Source: Plecoglossus altivelis (lineage: Eukaryota > Chordata > Actinopteri > Osmeriformes > Plecoglossidae). From it: a stretch of DNA of 64,000 bases. Positions within the stretch are counted from its first letter, which is position 1; each line of letters begins with the position of its first letter. Below, piece by piece: positions 24,901-37,000 of the stretch. A program made the translations under genes and the position numbers. The notes beneath the pieces are model-generated. The model did no database searches. It was not told where the DNA came from and saw only the letters and a list, made by a program, of their open reading frames with translations. The stretch spans positions 2,114,688-2,178,687 of the forward strand of contig BROE01000023.1 in NCBI GenBank assembly GCA_036571765.1. Direction: 5' to 3'.

Positions 24901-27900
24901 CCAGACAGCAAACACAGGACAGCATGCCTAGCATTCGGGTGAAGTTCTCACACATCAAAGCAGTCAATTTGTACAACCAAATATTATTCCAAGACTCTAT
25001 GGGAAAGTTGCTGAACTATACAGATTGATTAAAAAGAACGTTAAACACGTAGGGATTTGGAGGGAAATCAAATCTACATTGATAAGGGGTCTGCAACCTT
25101 GTTCCTGGTTTGAGCTCCAACCATGCTTATATGGCCTGACTCGACACGAGCTACCTGATCAACCAGCAAATTATTAGAAGCAGGTGTGCTCCATTCGTGA
25201 CAGAGCGAAAACCGAACGGCAGGTAGCTCTCCAGGAACAAGGTCAGAGACCCCTGATATAGATAAACGAGTACAAACAGACTTACCCCAATGAACTGTTT
25301 GAGGAGCTCCAGGACTTGGCTGGTGGCGTTGAACACGTTGCGCCAATCGGTGGGCGGCATGCCCGCGGGCCGCTGCTCCGGGGGCCCGTTGTACAGGAAG
25401 TTGGCGAGCTGCTGGGTTGACCATCTTGAGCCGGTCACTTGCTGGTTGAGGCCAGTGGCAAACAGCGGATTAGCCAACAGGGTCTGATTTGGAAATCAGA
25501 AGGAGGGCTTAGGGTCTGGTCATTTACACTCGTCTAGATTACATAACAATCGGTGCGATTCCAGATGAGCACGGAGGAAGCCAATTGAGAGCGGAAGAAG
25601 CTGGATGGAGTTTGTCCTTGTCTTCTCTGACAGGTCTGACGGTTTAGCGGTACTGATCTGTGGGCAACAATGACGCCCTCTGACACTGCTTGTAAGGCTA
25701 TGCAAATCCATCTCCACTTCAGATGACTGAAGACGTGCACTGACCTCAGACACTGCAGGTGGTTTTTGTGCCCTGGCTGTTGGGTCTGCTCGTGTCATTC
25801 AAGCAGACATAATTAAAGACACTTAAGCTAGATGGCACTGTTGTACTTCCAGCTCTATGATTTACACTGGGCTTTCTGTCATGACCGCGCAGCAGGGAGA
25901 ACCTCAACAGAAACATGCATCTTCCCAGTCAGATACACAGAGCACAGATGTGCTTCACACACGCTCACCCTCTGACAGGCTTCAGACATACGAACGCACA
26001 CAGAGAGACAAAAACAAAGACAAATACACACTTCTATCCACATGGAAAAGACACATGTACACACGGGGATAGAAGTACAATATATGCACACATATATGGA
26101 TGTGTGTGCACCTGTCTATACTGTATGTACAGTTATGTGAACACCCCTCCCGGTCCCTGCCTCCTCCCCTTTCCCATTCCTTCTGACAAGCTCAAGCCGT
26201 TGCCCGCGTGAGTCCGCTCAGCGCGGGATAGGTTAATGAAGAGATATGCAAATCTTGATGCAAATAGGCTCCGGCAGCGGGTTGCTGTTTGCTGGACCCT
26301 GTCAAGCAGTGACGTGTTACATAACCTGCGTCTGGTCAGTCATTTTCCTCACGGCAGGTTTGGTTTGAGCACCGTCTGTTTAAGTTTACTAGACAGCACC
26401 CCTGTGACTAATGACAACCGGGATAGCCACGATCGATAATCATACTACCAAATACTAATGCTGAACCTCAGGAAGAGTTGCATGTGCATCATTTATTCTA
26501 TATCATGAACGTGTATATCCCAGACACCACAATGATCTCCCCTTTGTTCTTTGATTTCTATTTTTTTTGCAGCAATCGATCAGATACACCTATTTAAATT
26601 CTGGGCAGCCTAGTACATTAGCAGAGGTAGGAATATGTTTGGGCTGGTGTGAGCTGGCATTTCAGTGTCAACACTTCTGAGGATATTCTGTTTAATCTGG
26701 GGTCAAAGAGTCAAATGAGGTCATCTCTATGCTGCTTGTGACCTTTCGGAAAATCATCTTTACCATATCTTAGAGCCTCATGCTAGTGGCTGCAAAGCTT
26801 TTCATTTTAAGATCTCTATCAGAAGTGCAGTACGGTGTATGCGACCATAACACCTGACTGTAATGTTTCTTTTCAGTCTTCACAGTGGCGACATTGGAAA
26901 AAAATGGAATTGATGAACTCAATTGTGGGCAAACGTCTTTTTACGCTACAAACAAGTATGAGAAGGCTAAGCATGTCCTTCTGTTCGTAATGTTCAGTGG
27001 CATTTGGAGTGGATAGTTGCAGATATGCTTTTTAACCTTGTTGACCATGTGTCAGATTATATTAGCTAACAAGAGAAGGTCTTCAAGTGGAAAACAAATA
27101 ACAGACATGTTTATCCACGGCCTTTGACTAAGGCAAAACTGTCAGATCCCTCCAGCAGGGAATGCAAAACTATTTTTAAGCCTTTTTCAACATACGGTTA
27201 CATTCATGAATATGCCAGAACTTCCTTGAGGGATATCATGGTTTATCATCAATAATGATCAGAAGCACGTTCCTTATTAAAAACAGAGCACATATGAATT
27301 GCTTAATCTGAGAATGAAATTGCTGAAATGCAACTGTTGAGTTTGTGTCCAATTCAACACAGTGAATACTCGTAACCCAAATCACAGCAGCCAGGTCTGT
27401 GTTGTACAATGCTCTGAGCACTTAGCAGGTTTTGAATTGAGTCTGTCACTGTATCAAGAACATTTTTATTCGAATCATTCGGCCCACGCCATCATCCAAG
27501 GCAGGACTATGGTATGGAATGATAGAAACGGAAGAATGGTGCTGGAAAGTCCCTCGAATCGACAATTGCCATTGAAATGCGTCCCGCGTCTTTCACCGCC
27601 CGCTTACTGTGCTGCTCCAAGACGAGACCGACACGGGCGTTTCTCCTCCCATCTCCCTTCGCCGATAAGCCACCCAGCTGCAACTCAAACAGGTGGCGGT
27701 AATTGCTCCATCAGTGTGGAAAAGCCTCCGAAACCTTGAGAGACCTCCGCAGATGACACATCACCTGTACTGCAGGGGCTAGGGGCTGGCAGGGAGTCAG
27801 CTTCACTCGGAGGAGGGAAATGAAGACAAAGGAGAATTGCTGGCCCATTTGTGTAAAGGTTAGGGCGAGGGTAATGAATACCCTGGCTATATGGAGCGCT

Positions 27901-27992
27901 TGCGCCCACTCCCGAGCTGCCTATAAGCTCATTTGAAGTGACACAGGAGTAATGTCAGCTCCCAGTGACGGAGGGAGGGCGAGGGAGAGAGA

Positions 27993-28066
<74 letters not shown>

Positions 28067-31000
28067 TTGAGAGAGAGATTGAGATTGAGAGAGAGATTGA
28101 GAGAGACAAAGAGAGAGAGACAAAGAGAGAGGGAGGGAGAGAGAGAGAGGGAGGAGAGAGATCATGGGAAGGTGTATGCAGCTAATCCCTTCCACCTGAC
28201 CAGTAGGGTGAAAATTATCCTGCACTTATCCATTATTACACCTCCCTCTCCGTTTCCACCATAGCAGGAAATACAGCAAAGTAGGTTACCCATTCTATAC
28301 ATCTGAAATGCGTGCAACTGGAAAAGGTACACCAAGTAATGGATCAAAAAGGGGATTTGAAACATTTGATTGACCTTCAAATCACACTGATTGGGCTGTT
28401 GGAATTTGATATCCATGACACACAACTGACAGACTGACTGGTTAGACTCTCAAAAAAATCTGGTCTTCCACAGTAAATTGAGCAAAATTGAAGAAGCGTT
28501 TTTCAAATACTTGCAGTGTCACTCAAATATCAGCTCAACTTACCCGCAGTGCATTGACTTGGCGGCCATCTTGAAGGAAGTTCCAAAGCCGTGGTCCCAG
28601 AACATCCCAGGCCTCCGCCAGCTCCTTCAACATGGCCAAGGAGTTGAATGTATTATTTGCCTTGGGAGAAGGACAGAAAAAAAAAAAAAAAAAAGGAAAA
28701 AAAGGTGAAATACAGAATGGTGATTATGAAAACAAACCACACCTCCCCCTTCCCTCGTCCCACTGAGGGGAGCCTAACCACTGAGTCAACTCATTTTCTT
28801 TTTGGCGCCGGAGCGACCTTGAGAGCGTGCAGCTTCTGTGCGTTTCACCTATTCCCTGGAGAGCCTCATCAGATTCTACCTCCCACAGAGACAAATGTAA
28901 ATAGGGTTATTTACCCCCGAACGCTGGGTTGTAAACAATCCAGCACTGCCGGGGTGTGAAGAGGCCGGGGGGGGGGTAGAGGGGATCCTATGTCAGAACC
29001 AGAGCGATGTACATATGAAGTCTGTGGATAGCACTCCTACTCCATACCTCCCACTCAATTTTCCCAGCGAAACATATCCAGCCATGCCCATGTGTTTATT
29101 TGGCTGACGTGGTTTACAAAAAAATAAAGTTAAATATCAGGAGAAACAGCATGGAAATGACATGACATCCTTGTTTCTCCCTGAGCTCATCTCTTGCTGG
29201 ATAGTGATTTGGTGTTTGGTGGGGAAAGGCAGGAGGGGAGGGGGGATTCTGGAGGAGTACATGGTGTGTGACATTGCGGTTCATGTTAGTTCCTGTTAAT
29301 GCGGACGCCTCCTCACTCATTTGGGATAGACGGAGGTTGAGGAGTTGACATATCCAATTAGTAAGAATCCCAATCGCTTTGCTCAATGATTCCTCAGAGG
29401 GATCCAAGCAGTTCACAGGTTTGGTAACTCCAGTCAAAATTGCATTCACACACAGTTCATGTGTGTGTGTGTGTGTGTGTGTATGTGTGTGTGCGTGTGG
29501 GGGGGGGGGGGGGCTTGCAGGATACTTCACCTCTTTCACCATTAGTCGTGTTACAGGTGTGTCTGGAGTGTAGAGGACCTTGCCCTGCAGAAGAGGCTTG
29601 AAGGTGCTCCAGACCACCCGGAGAGCAGGGGTGCCTTCCAGGGTCTCCACCAGGTTCTGGCAGAACTCACCTGGAAAACACAAAATAAGGACTTTTCTAG
29701 CAGAATTCAAGGGACAGCCCTTTACAAGAAATAAACACAACCAGCTTGACGTCTATGAATCGGCGAGTCTCGCCATAGCATGAACAGGACCGTTGACTTA
29801 TTGTGAGACAATTAAAGACTTGGGAATGGCAGATTTCAGAGTTGAGAAATTGAGATGGTGTCCGCCGAGGTCAAAGTCGCCACGCTCCGATGAAGGGTAG
29901 AGGAAGAGGCAGAGAGGAAACAATGGGAACCTAATTGATAAGTTGCACGGCGCCTTTGCAAATCAAAACAATCCCGCCACCCACCGCCAAGACAATAAAC
30001 TCTGGCACTCCACATGTTCACTGGAAGCAGCGCGGTGCGGTGACACCGACACAGGCTAGGGTTACACATCTCACTGTGAGAAGGATTTGAACGCAATTAG
30101 GACACTTCAAAAGACTCAATTATTTCCTCGAAGAATGACTCCATTAGCTCGTAGCTAATACAGCAGTGTCACTTGCACGCAAGGAGGAGTGAACTGCGGA
30201 AGGAGCGGAGGCCCTGCGCTTGTGCAGAGGACGGTACTGAATCGAACCCAGCTGTGTAAATAGAGGGTTGGGAAGCCAGGTCTGGGAGACGCGAGGAAGA
30301 AAAACAAGTCAATATGCTCAGCTGCTGCAGGATCATTATTAATTTAACCAATCTGCCAATGTGGATGCTGCCAGGATCGGTGGGCTGCATGAGGACCCTG
30401 CATGGAGGAGATCAGCCCTGGGCTTGGAGTGATGCAGCTGGGCTAGCTTGTGCGAGCTCTTGATGTGTACAAGGTTTCAAATGTTTGGTTCTGTCTGCCT
30501 CGGGATCAACTTTCTTCGGGACGTCTACAAGGGAGCCTTCGACTCCGTAAGAGGAAACAATGGTAAAAGTCTATTATGCTCTCAGACAAGCCACAAACAG
30601 AGACACACAGTATGAGAGACTGCCACCCAATAGTAGTACATGCACAGAACATTAAAGCTTCATATAATCCAAAGCCTGATACAAATTCTGGATATAGAAA
30701 GTACAGTTATGGAAGAGTCAGCATTGACTAGCCACATCACAAACTACCCGTATGTCAGCTACAATAATACCACAACAATGCAGCGCCTCTCAGGGAAAAC
30801 AGCTGTTGTATGTCAGCAGGCAAGACTGGAAAGTCTCAGAGCTAGCTTGAACAACACATCCACCATTATCAACACTAAGCAGAGAAAAAGGGAAAAAGCA
30901 CTCATCATAACTGCTCATAATGCCCCAAGTTGGCCATTTTAACGACCCCATTTTGAATGCAGGATGTTGCATAAACATTTGCCTTTTCGCTTCAAGGCCA

Positions 31001-34000
31001 CGGCGCTCAGGTGCTCCAGAGAGGCCCAACGGAGAGATAACAGCAGCCCTTACACCAGACAGCTGTTTCCCCTGACCACACAGATGTCACTTCCTATAAT
31101 CGTAACGCTTAGCTCCCCAGAAACAGGAAGTGTTCTGTTGGCTCCAAGGCTAGCGTGTCGATAAATATTGATGTTTAGATGAATGTGGATGAGCCGTTCA
31201 AAAGCAGAGCCTGAACCATGATGGAGTTTATATTCCACACCCCCCCCCCAAAAAAAGGTGTGTGTTCTCTCACACTGCGGCGGCAGGAAGGAATAGGAGC
31301 CATATTTGACGTGAGGCGTGCTGCCAGGTAATTGCTCGGAGGCTCCGTTCAGCCTCTCGTCTTACCTGGCGAATTTAATCAATTTGAGTCGCACCCTGGA
31401 GAGAGGATCAAGTCAAGCAAATGAAAGCTGCGGAAACACAAACACACACACACACACACACAGATCGACACACACACCTGCGTGGACAACCCCCTGGGGC
31501 CTCAACCCCTCCCACTACCTCTCCTACCAACATACACACAGAAAAACATCGAGCCAGCACAAGAAGCAACACACAGCAGCGGCTAGCAGGTGCGTGCAGG
31601 TGGCACGGAATCAGACGCAATCTGGGCGAAAACACGAACAAAAACACAAGTGCAGTGGGTGAGCGCGCCACTACATCTCTTTGCTCGGCTTTTAATCTTT
31701 AGCTTCTGGTGAGACCGCTGTTCCAACACAGACCCCTCCCCTCTTGCCACAGTCTTCAGCGATGTGAGCAACATCATTGACTTGGGAGTGAACAGTACAA
31801 AACCGTGCCTTTTAAATGAGCAGACTTTCATATCCAAGCCCTCGGGATCACAAGTACTGTCTCTTGCAGGAGGTAATTATTACCAGTGCCTCAGGTGTTG
31901 AAGCAGTGGAGGCCTGTTGAGGTTTTCGAAATGACATCTGCATTGCACGGTGCTCCGTGTGGTTAGTCATGTGCTTCACTCAGATCCTTCAAGCAGCTCT
32001 TCCTTGGTGCGTTTCCACCCAACATGTCACCGCAAGGAAGAAAAAGTCAATTCCCGCACCCATTTTGACCGACGTTTTGTATTCGTTGTGTCAGAGACAT
32101 AGCCGTTCTGTGGATCACAAACTAGCTAGTGTGTAAAAAGCCATGCCATAACTGGTGGAGGAGAAGGTGGGGCGGATACTTCCTAGTTTTGGTCAGGCTT
32201 CGTACATCTTCCAGAGGGGAAAAACAGTCATTGCTGTTAGCTGCCACAGGCAGCAGTAGCTGTCCACTTCTATTTCGTTTAATGATACACTTGGTTGTGC
32301 CTTAATGCCCGCCCCAATAAATGAATAGGGTAGGGAACTGAACTGAACGTTCACCAAGACGTCCCTATTGCTAATGCTATTTCTGTGCCCCATAAAGTAT
32401 GCTTGGAGCCCCTCAAATGAGACATGTATGGCTACAAACAACACTGTAACTGTCCACGTAATGTAGATGACAACAAAGGCTCTAGCCAAACTGGAAAATG
32501 TGTTTGAGCAGTGTGAGCTCTCATTTCAAACGAACGGCATTTGGGTTCACTAATTTGTAACGGCACGAACACAAATCCACTTCAGGGTCGTGTGGTTTCA
32601 TTCTGACGGCTCTTATTAAAAACGGGCATTTCTTGTGGATTCCTGAAAGAACACGCAATTAGTGTATAGGGAGCAGCCCCGCCACCCGCCGCCCCCCCAC
32701 CCCCAATTAGTAGGGTCCCTGAGAAGTGCCGCTGGAGCCAGTGCTGGGAGGCAAGCCTGGGGACATACACATTCTGTTAGAATCAGCGACAAGGATATAA
32801 ACAGTGGAGTTCTCTTCTCTGGTTTGAGGGAATCACACATCTCACCTAGACTACTCAGCCTCCCTGTTGACCTTAATATGAGTTATGCAGCACATAACGA
32901 CAGCAATATCTTATTCCAAGCTAAATAATTGCTTAAACCCATTGCCCACCACATCATCAAATTCTGAGCTTCTCAGTGGTATTTGCTAGCTGTTTATGAA
33001 GAGAGTTCATGGGGTTGTGTGTGTTTATCGACTGTGTGTTCCCAGTTGGAACCTGGTATGGCAGAGTAAGCCCTGGCTTCAATGTCAATGAGTAACGAAG
33101 ACCAGCAATGGTGAAATCTGTTCATTATGTTTAAAGAGAATATACAGCCTTCTCCAACTGACCAGGAACCAGATAAGCATGGCTGTTCTGCTCTCTAAGG
33201 ATATTACACATTATATTGCATGATATAATAAGATCACGTTATGATAAGTTGCTTATCAGATCTTGGCAGTCCAAAAGACACCCAGGATGTTTCTTTAATG
33301 TGCTTCTTATGGTCTTATTTCCTGTGTCTCCCCCTAGCCTACTTGTCAACAACCAGAGAGGCCAGTGGATGCTGAGGCTTGCACTGCAGTGTCATGGCAG
33401 CCCAGATAGGCACCGTACTGCCAGAGCAGCGCTCTGCTTCCAACGACAGGAAAATCAATTTCACAGAGCAATACACTGGTGATCATAAGAATCATGCTTT
33501 TTTTGGGGGGGGGGGTACAACAAGCTTGACCTTTGAAGCATTTATGAATGTCGCTTTTCCCTACATGGTGAAGTGCCATGTTTTGGCGCTTTCACAAACT
33601 ATTACTGCTGCTGCAGGGCAGAGGATGGCAAAAAGGAGCTAAATGGCCATTATTAAGTCGTCTTAGCAATCATACTGTTCATACATACAGTACAGGCATA
33701 ACATTTGCTTCAAAAGACCACCCAAAAATGAAAAGCAAATAATCAATAAGGCTTCTCAATAATTGTACTTTAAATCCCGCGTCGAAGTCTTACCCTGCTG
33801 TGAATACTGTTGCTATATGATTTTATGAATTTGATTATCGTACTATGCATTTATTTGAACAAAGAGCTCTTACTTGAATTTCGGTTTCCAGCGCCAGCTA
33901 TTGTGCCGTTGCCGGTCGTGTTGTTTTCCCTCTTTCCGAACCCTGTGAAAGTGCTGGCTGCTTTGGTGGAGTTGCCGTCGGGTTGCTGACTACATAGCAG

Positions 34001-37000
34001 CGTATTGATGCTGCCAAACATGTCTTCTTGGAAATTCAGCTCGGACGCAGCCTTTAGAACTTTCGAGGTCTGCAGTGCGGCTATCTGCAAAGACAAGCAG
34101 GTTACAAGGGGTCGCAAACGAGAGAAAGTTTAGTTCTTTAAGACTATCGATCAGTTGAGGATTTCACAAAAGGAGGAGAAAAAAATCCAGTTTGATTCTG
34201 AAGTTAGCGAATCATTAAGAGTCAAAGATCAGAACAGCACAATTTTGCCATCCACGTTAAGGGACACAATTACCTCTGTAATCACTGGTATTGCATTCGT
34301 GGATGTTTTGGACAGCAGGTTAAATGTCTCTCTTGGATCCAAAGCCAAGGTCTGTGGTATCTGAAAGGTTAGAATAGGAATTAAATACTGGTATATCATT
34401 CAGAAGGCAGTTAGATTTGACAGTTCTTTGCATCAGTAGGTAGTGTTGGTGTATTTGTCTATTAGAACGTTTAAGATGCATTTACAATATTATGGTTGAG
34501 GTTTGCAGCAAGTCTCAAAACTCTGGTGTCTAAAGCTAGGGTCAAAGCCAGCAGCACAAGCCAGTACTTCAGCAGACAATAACAATTCATCTGGATGTCC
34601 TCAAATCCTCAGGCACTTTTGGAACGTAAATTTGTCTCCACTTTGGAAAACTTTCTGTGCATTGCAACTGAATGTCTCATTGCACAAACTCATGAGGGGA
34701 GAGATGAAATTCTCGAGAGCCTATCACATGGGCATGTCTGACTCATTGAAGTGGGTGGTCATTATTCACAGCCAGAGTCCAAGAAGGTTGTGAAAAGCCT
34801 TGAACTATTGATTGTGTTTGGCAACAATTGCCTCCGCAAGATTACACTTTGCCTGTTAAATATGGGACCTGTTGCATGTTGTCAGCCTCATAGTACACGT
34901 CTGCCATGATGACATGGAAAATATATGAAAATTATATCAATATTAAGCATTTCTTTCCATTACTGGAATTATGCAGTTAAAAGACTCAGTTGAAATTTGT
35001 AACACATAGTGTGCTTGGAACATTACAACTTTAATAGGTTATTCTTAAAACCAAACAATCCCTAATTGTATTGTTTGCTAAATGATTTTTCCAGGGGAAA
35101 TGATACACTGAATAACATGCCTGTACTGGGAAGACATCACAATAGCTTTAGGCAGGAACTCATGCCCTTTAAAACCCTATCATTTTCATGTGTCAAGAGT
35201 ATGCTAACATGAGTCCCTGTTGACCTTCACAGAGCCAAACAATGCAGTTTCAAATCCATGCAGGGAGAGTGAGGGGGAGAGGAGAGTGAGACAAAGAGAG
35301 AGATAAAGAAGAGAGCGAGGGAGGGGGAGATCCAGAGGATGTTTATGTGAAATAAAGATCAAACCCCTGATTCTTTGCGGTCTTCTTTTTAAAAAGGCAC
35401 AGATATTATACATTCAACTGTCACATGAATTGCAGCTTAGCCTGGCAAATTCTGGCTCCCTTATTGAGTTCTGAGTACATTAATTTTGCCTCAATTTCAT
35501 CCTCAGCAGCAATACAGAAGCTATAAGACCAGTTGATTAGATATCTCTCTGGCAATTTGGAGCAAAACTGCTTGAAATCACATCCAAGTAGTCAATGGGC
35601 TCAGATAACTTGAGGCAATATCATATTTGTTTGATGGATAGAGACCTGTGGCACAGCCCTGTCTGACAGCCCATGTACGGAATGCAAAATGTTCCCCATC
35701 CTCCTCTTTTTGTGTGGAACACAAACCGGTAATTGCATTGTTGACAGTGTGGCTGGTGCGAGGATATTGCTGCACTACAGACAATATGTTCGGCCAAAAT
35801 AAATGGAATGGGAGGTTTGGAATGATCCACTCCATCATGGATAAGCAGAATCAAGTGTAGGATTTCTGCAACAAACAAGACTCCAAACATGGATGTCATT
35901 TCAGGTATCATCGCAGCAAACCAGGTTTGACTGGCGTATTCTTGCGCACCATGTGTTTCTTACCCACCACAGAGCTGGGTCTACGGATAAGCTCAGAACA
36001 AGCTTCTCGCAACAAAACCTTCAAACATGGCCTTCAGCTGAAACGCCTAATTGAAGCTAAATGCAGTCAGATTTGAGAAATGCAATTATCCACCACACCT
36101 TGCGCACACTGAAATAGCCAAGGCGTGAGTGTTGTGACAGAAAACCTTTAAGCAAGCAATGTTCCGGAAGACACCTTCCGCCACTGTACTGGATCAGCTC
36201 TGGGTCAGCGAGGGCTTCAGAAACACTTACCATACTCCATAAAAGACCAGCATAAAGGAAGGGTCAAATTGATGGTTCTTTATTCATTTTAAATTGAAGT
36301 AGGAGCTGTTTCTGGAAGTTAGACAGCAGCAATGTATGCAGAGAGACTCTCGGATGATCTGAACACCATCTACATTCTGGCCCTTGACTTTCCCACCCCC
36401 GCCGCTCTGCCCTCTCGATCTGGTGGGTTACAGCCCACATGCAATAAACGCTTAACACAGGCTCACCTCTTACAGATGTCTGATTCCCTTCACTTCCACG
36501 CAACACAGCAGCGATAAACAGCACCCATTTACCTTCCCTGTCAGTCCTTCTCTTTATGTTTTGGTTATCACCACTATTTAGAATCTCATGGCTCAGATTG
36601 TGAAGGACTTTTTTTCCTCTCCTGCCTCCATTTTACTCCAGGGGCCAGTGAGGTTCGCCCCCACCCCCTCTCGTCATATCTTGTTCAGGCTTCCTCTTCA
36701 ATGACTGAAGAGGCCTCTGGGCGTAAGTTGTTCAAATGGCTTTTTCTTCATCCTGTGAACTTCTGCCTTATCACTTATTCATGGAGTTTGCTGTCCCACA
36801 CGTTCCCTCTCTCAAAGATAAACTCTGGAAGCAGAGTGCTCTCTTTCATCGTAGCAAAGGGGAGCAGGAGTCCGGTAGCATCCGGTAAATATCAAGGCTG
36901 AGACACAAACAGGTCTGCCTAGATGCACTTAGTCCAAATACAAGGGAAATATTTAAAAGCATGCTGTTTCTGTGGGTAAGTGTGTGTATATACACACACA

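Larger units (their letters stand above)
23019..25285 (-). other. Intron 11
   Basis: About 2.3 kb. Holds a GA-rich tandem repeat (24343-24402) and a palindromic MITE (25084-25255) close to the exon 11 donor. Confidence 0.8.
28661..29530 (-). other. Intron 9
   Basis: 870 bp. Framed by simple repeats at both ends: GT/G15 beside the exon 9 donor and an A18 run (T in the transcript) beside the exon 10 acceptor. Confidence 0.85.

Noticed and set aside
27921..28264. Arg/Glu-rich and Ser/Leu-rich open frames
   Set aside because: Direct products of the (GA)n microsatellite inside intron 10.
29114..29740. A 208-codon minus-strand open frame
   Set aside because: It is exon 9 read through its donor into the CA repeat and intron 9; the exon ends at 29531.
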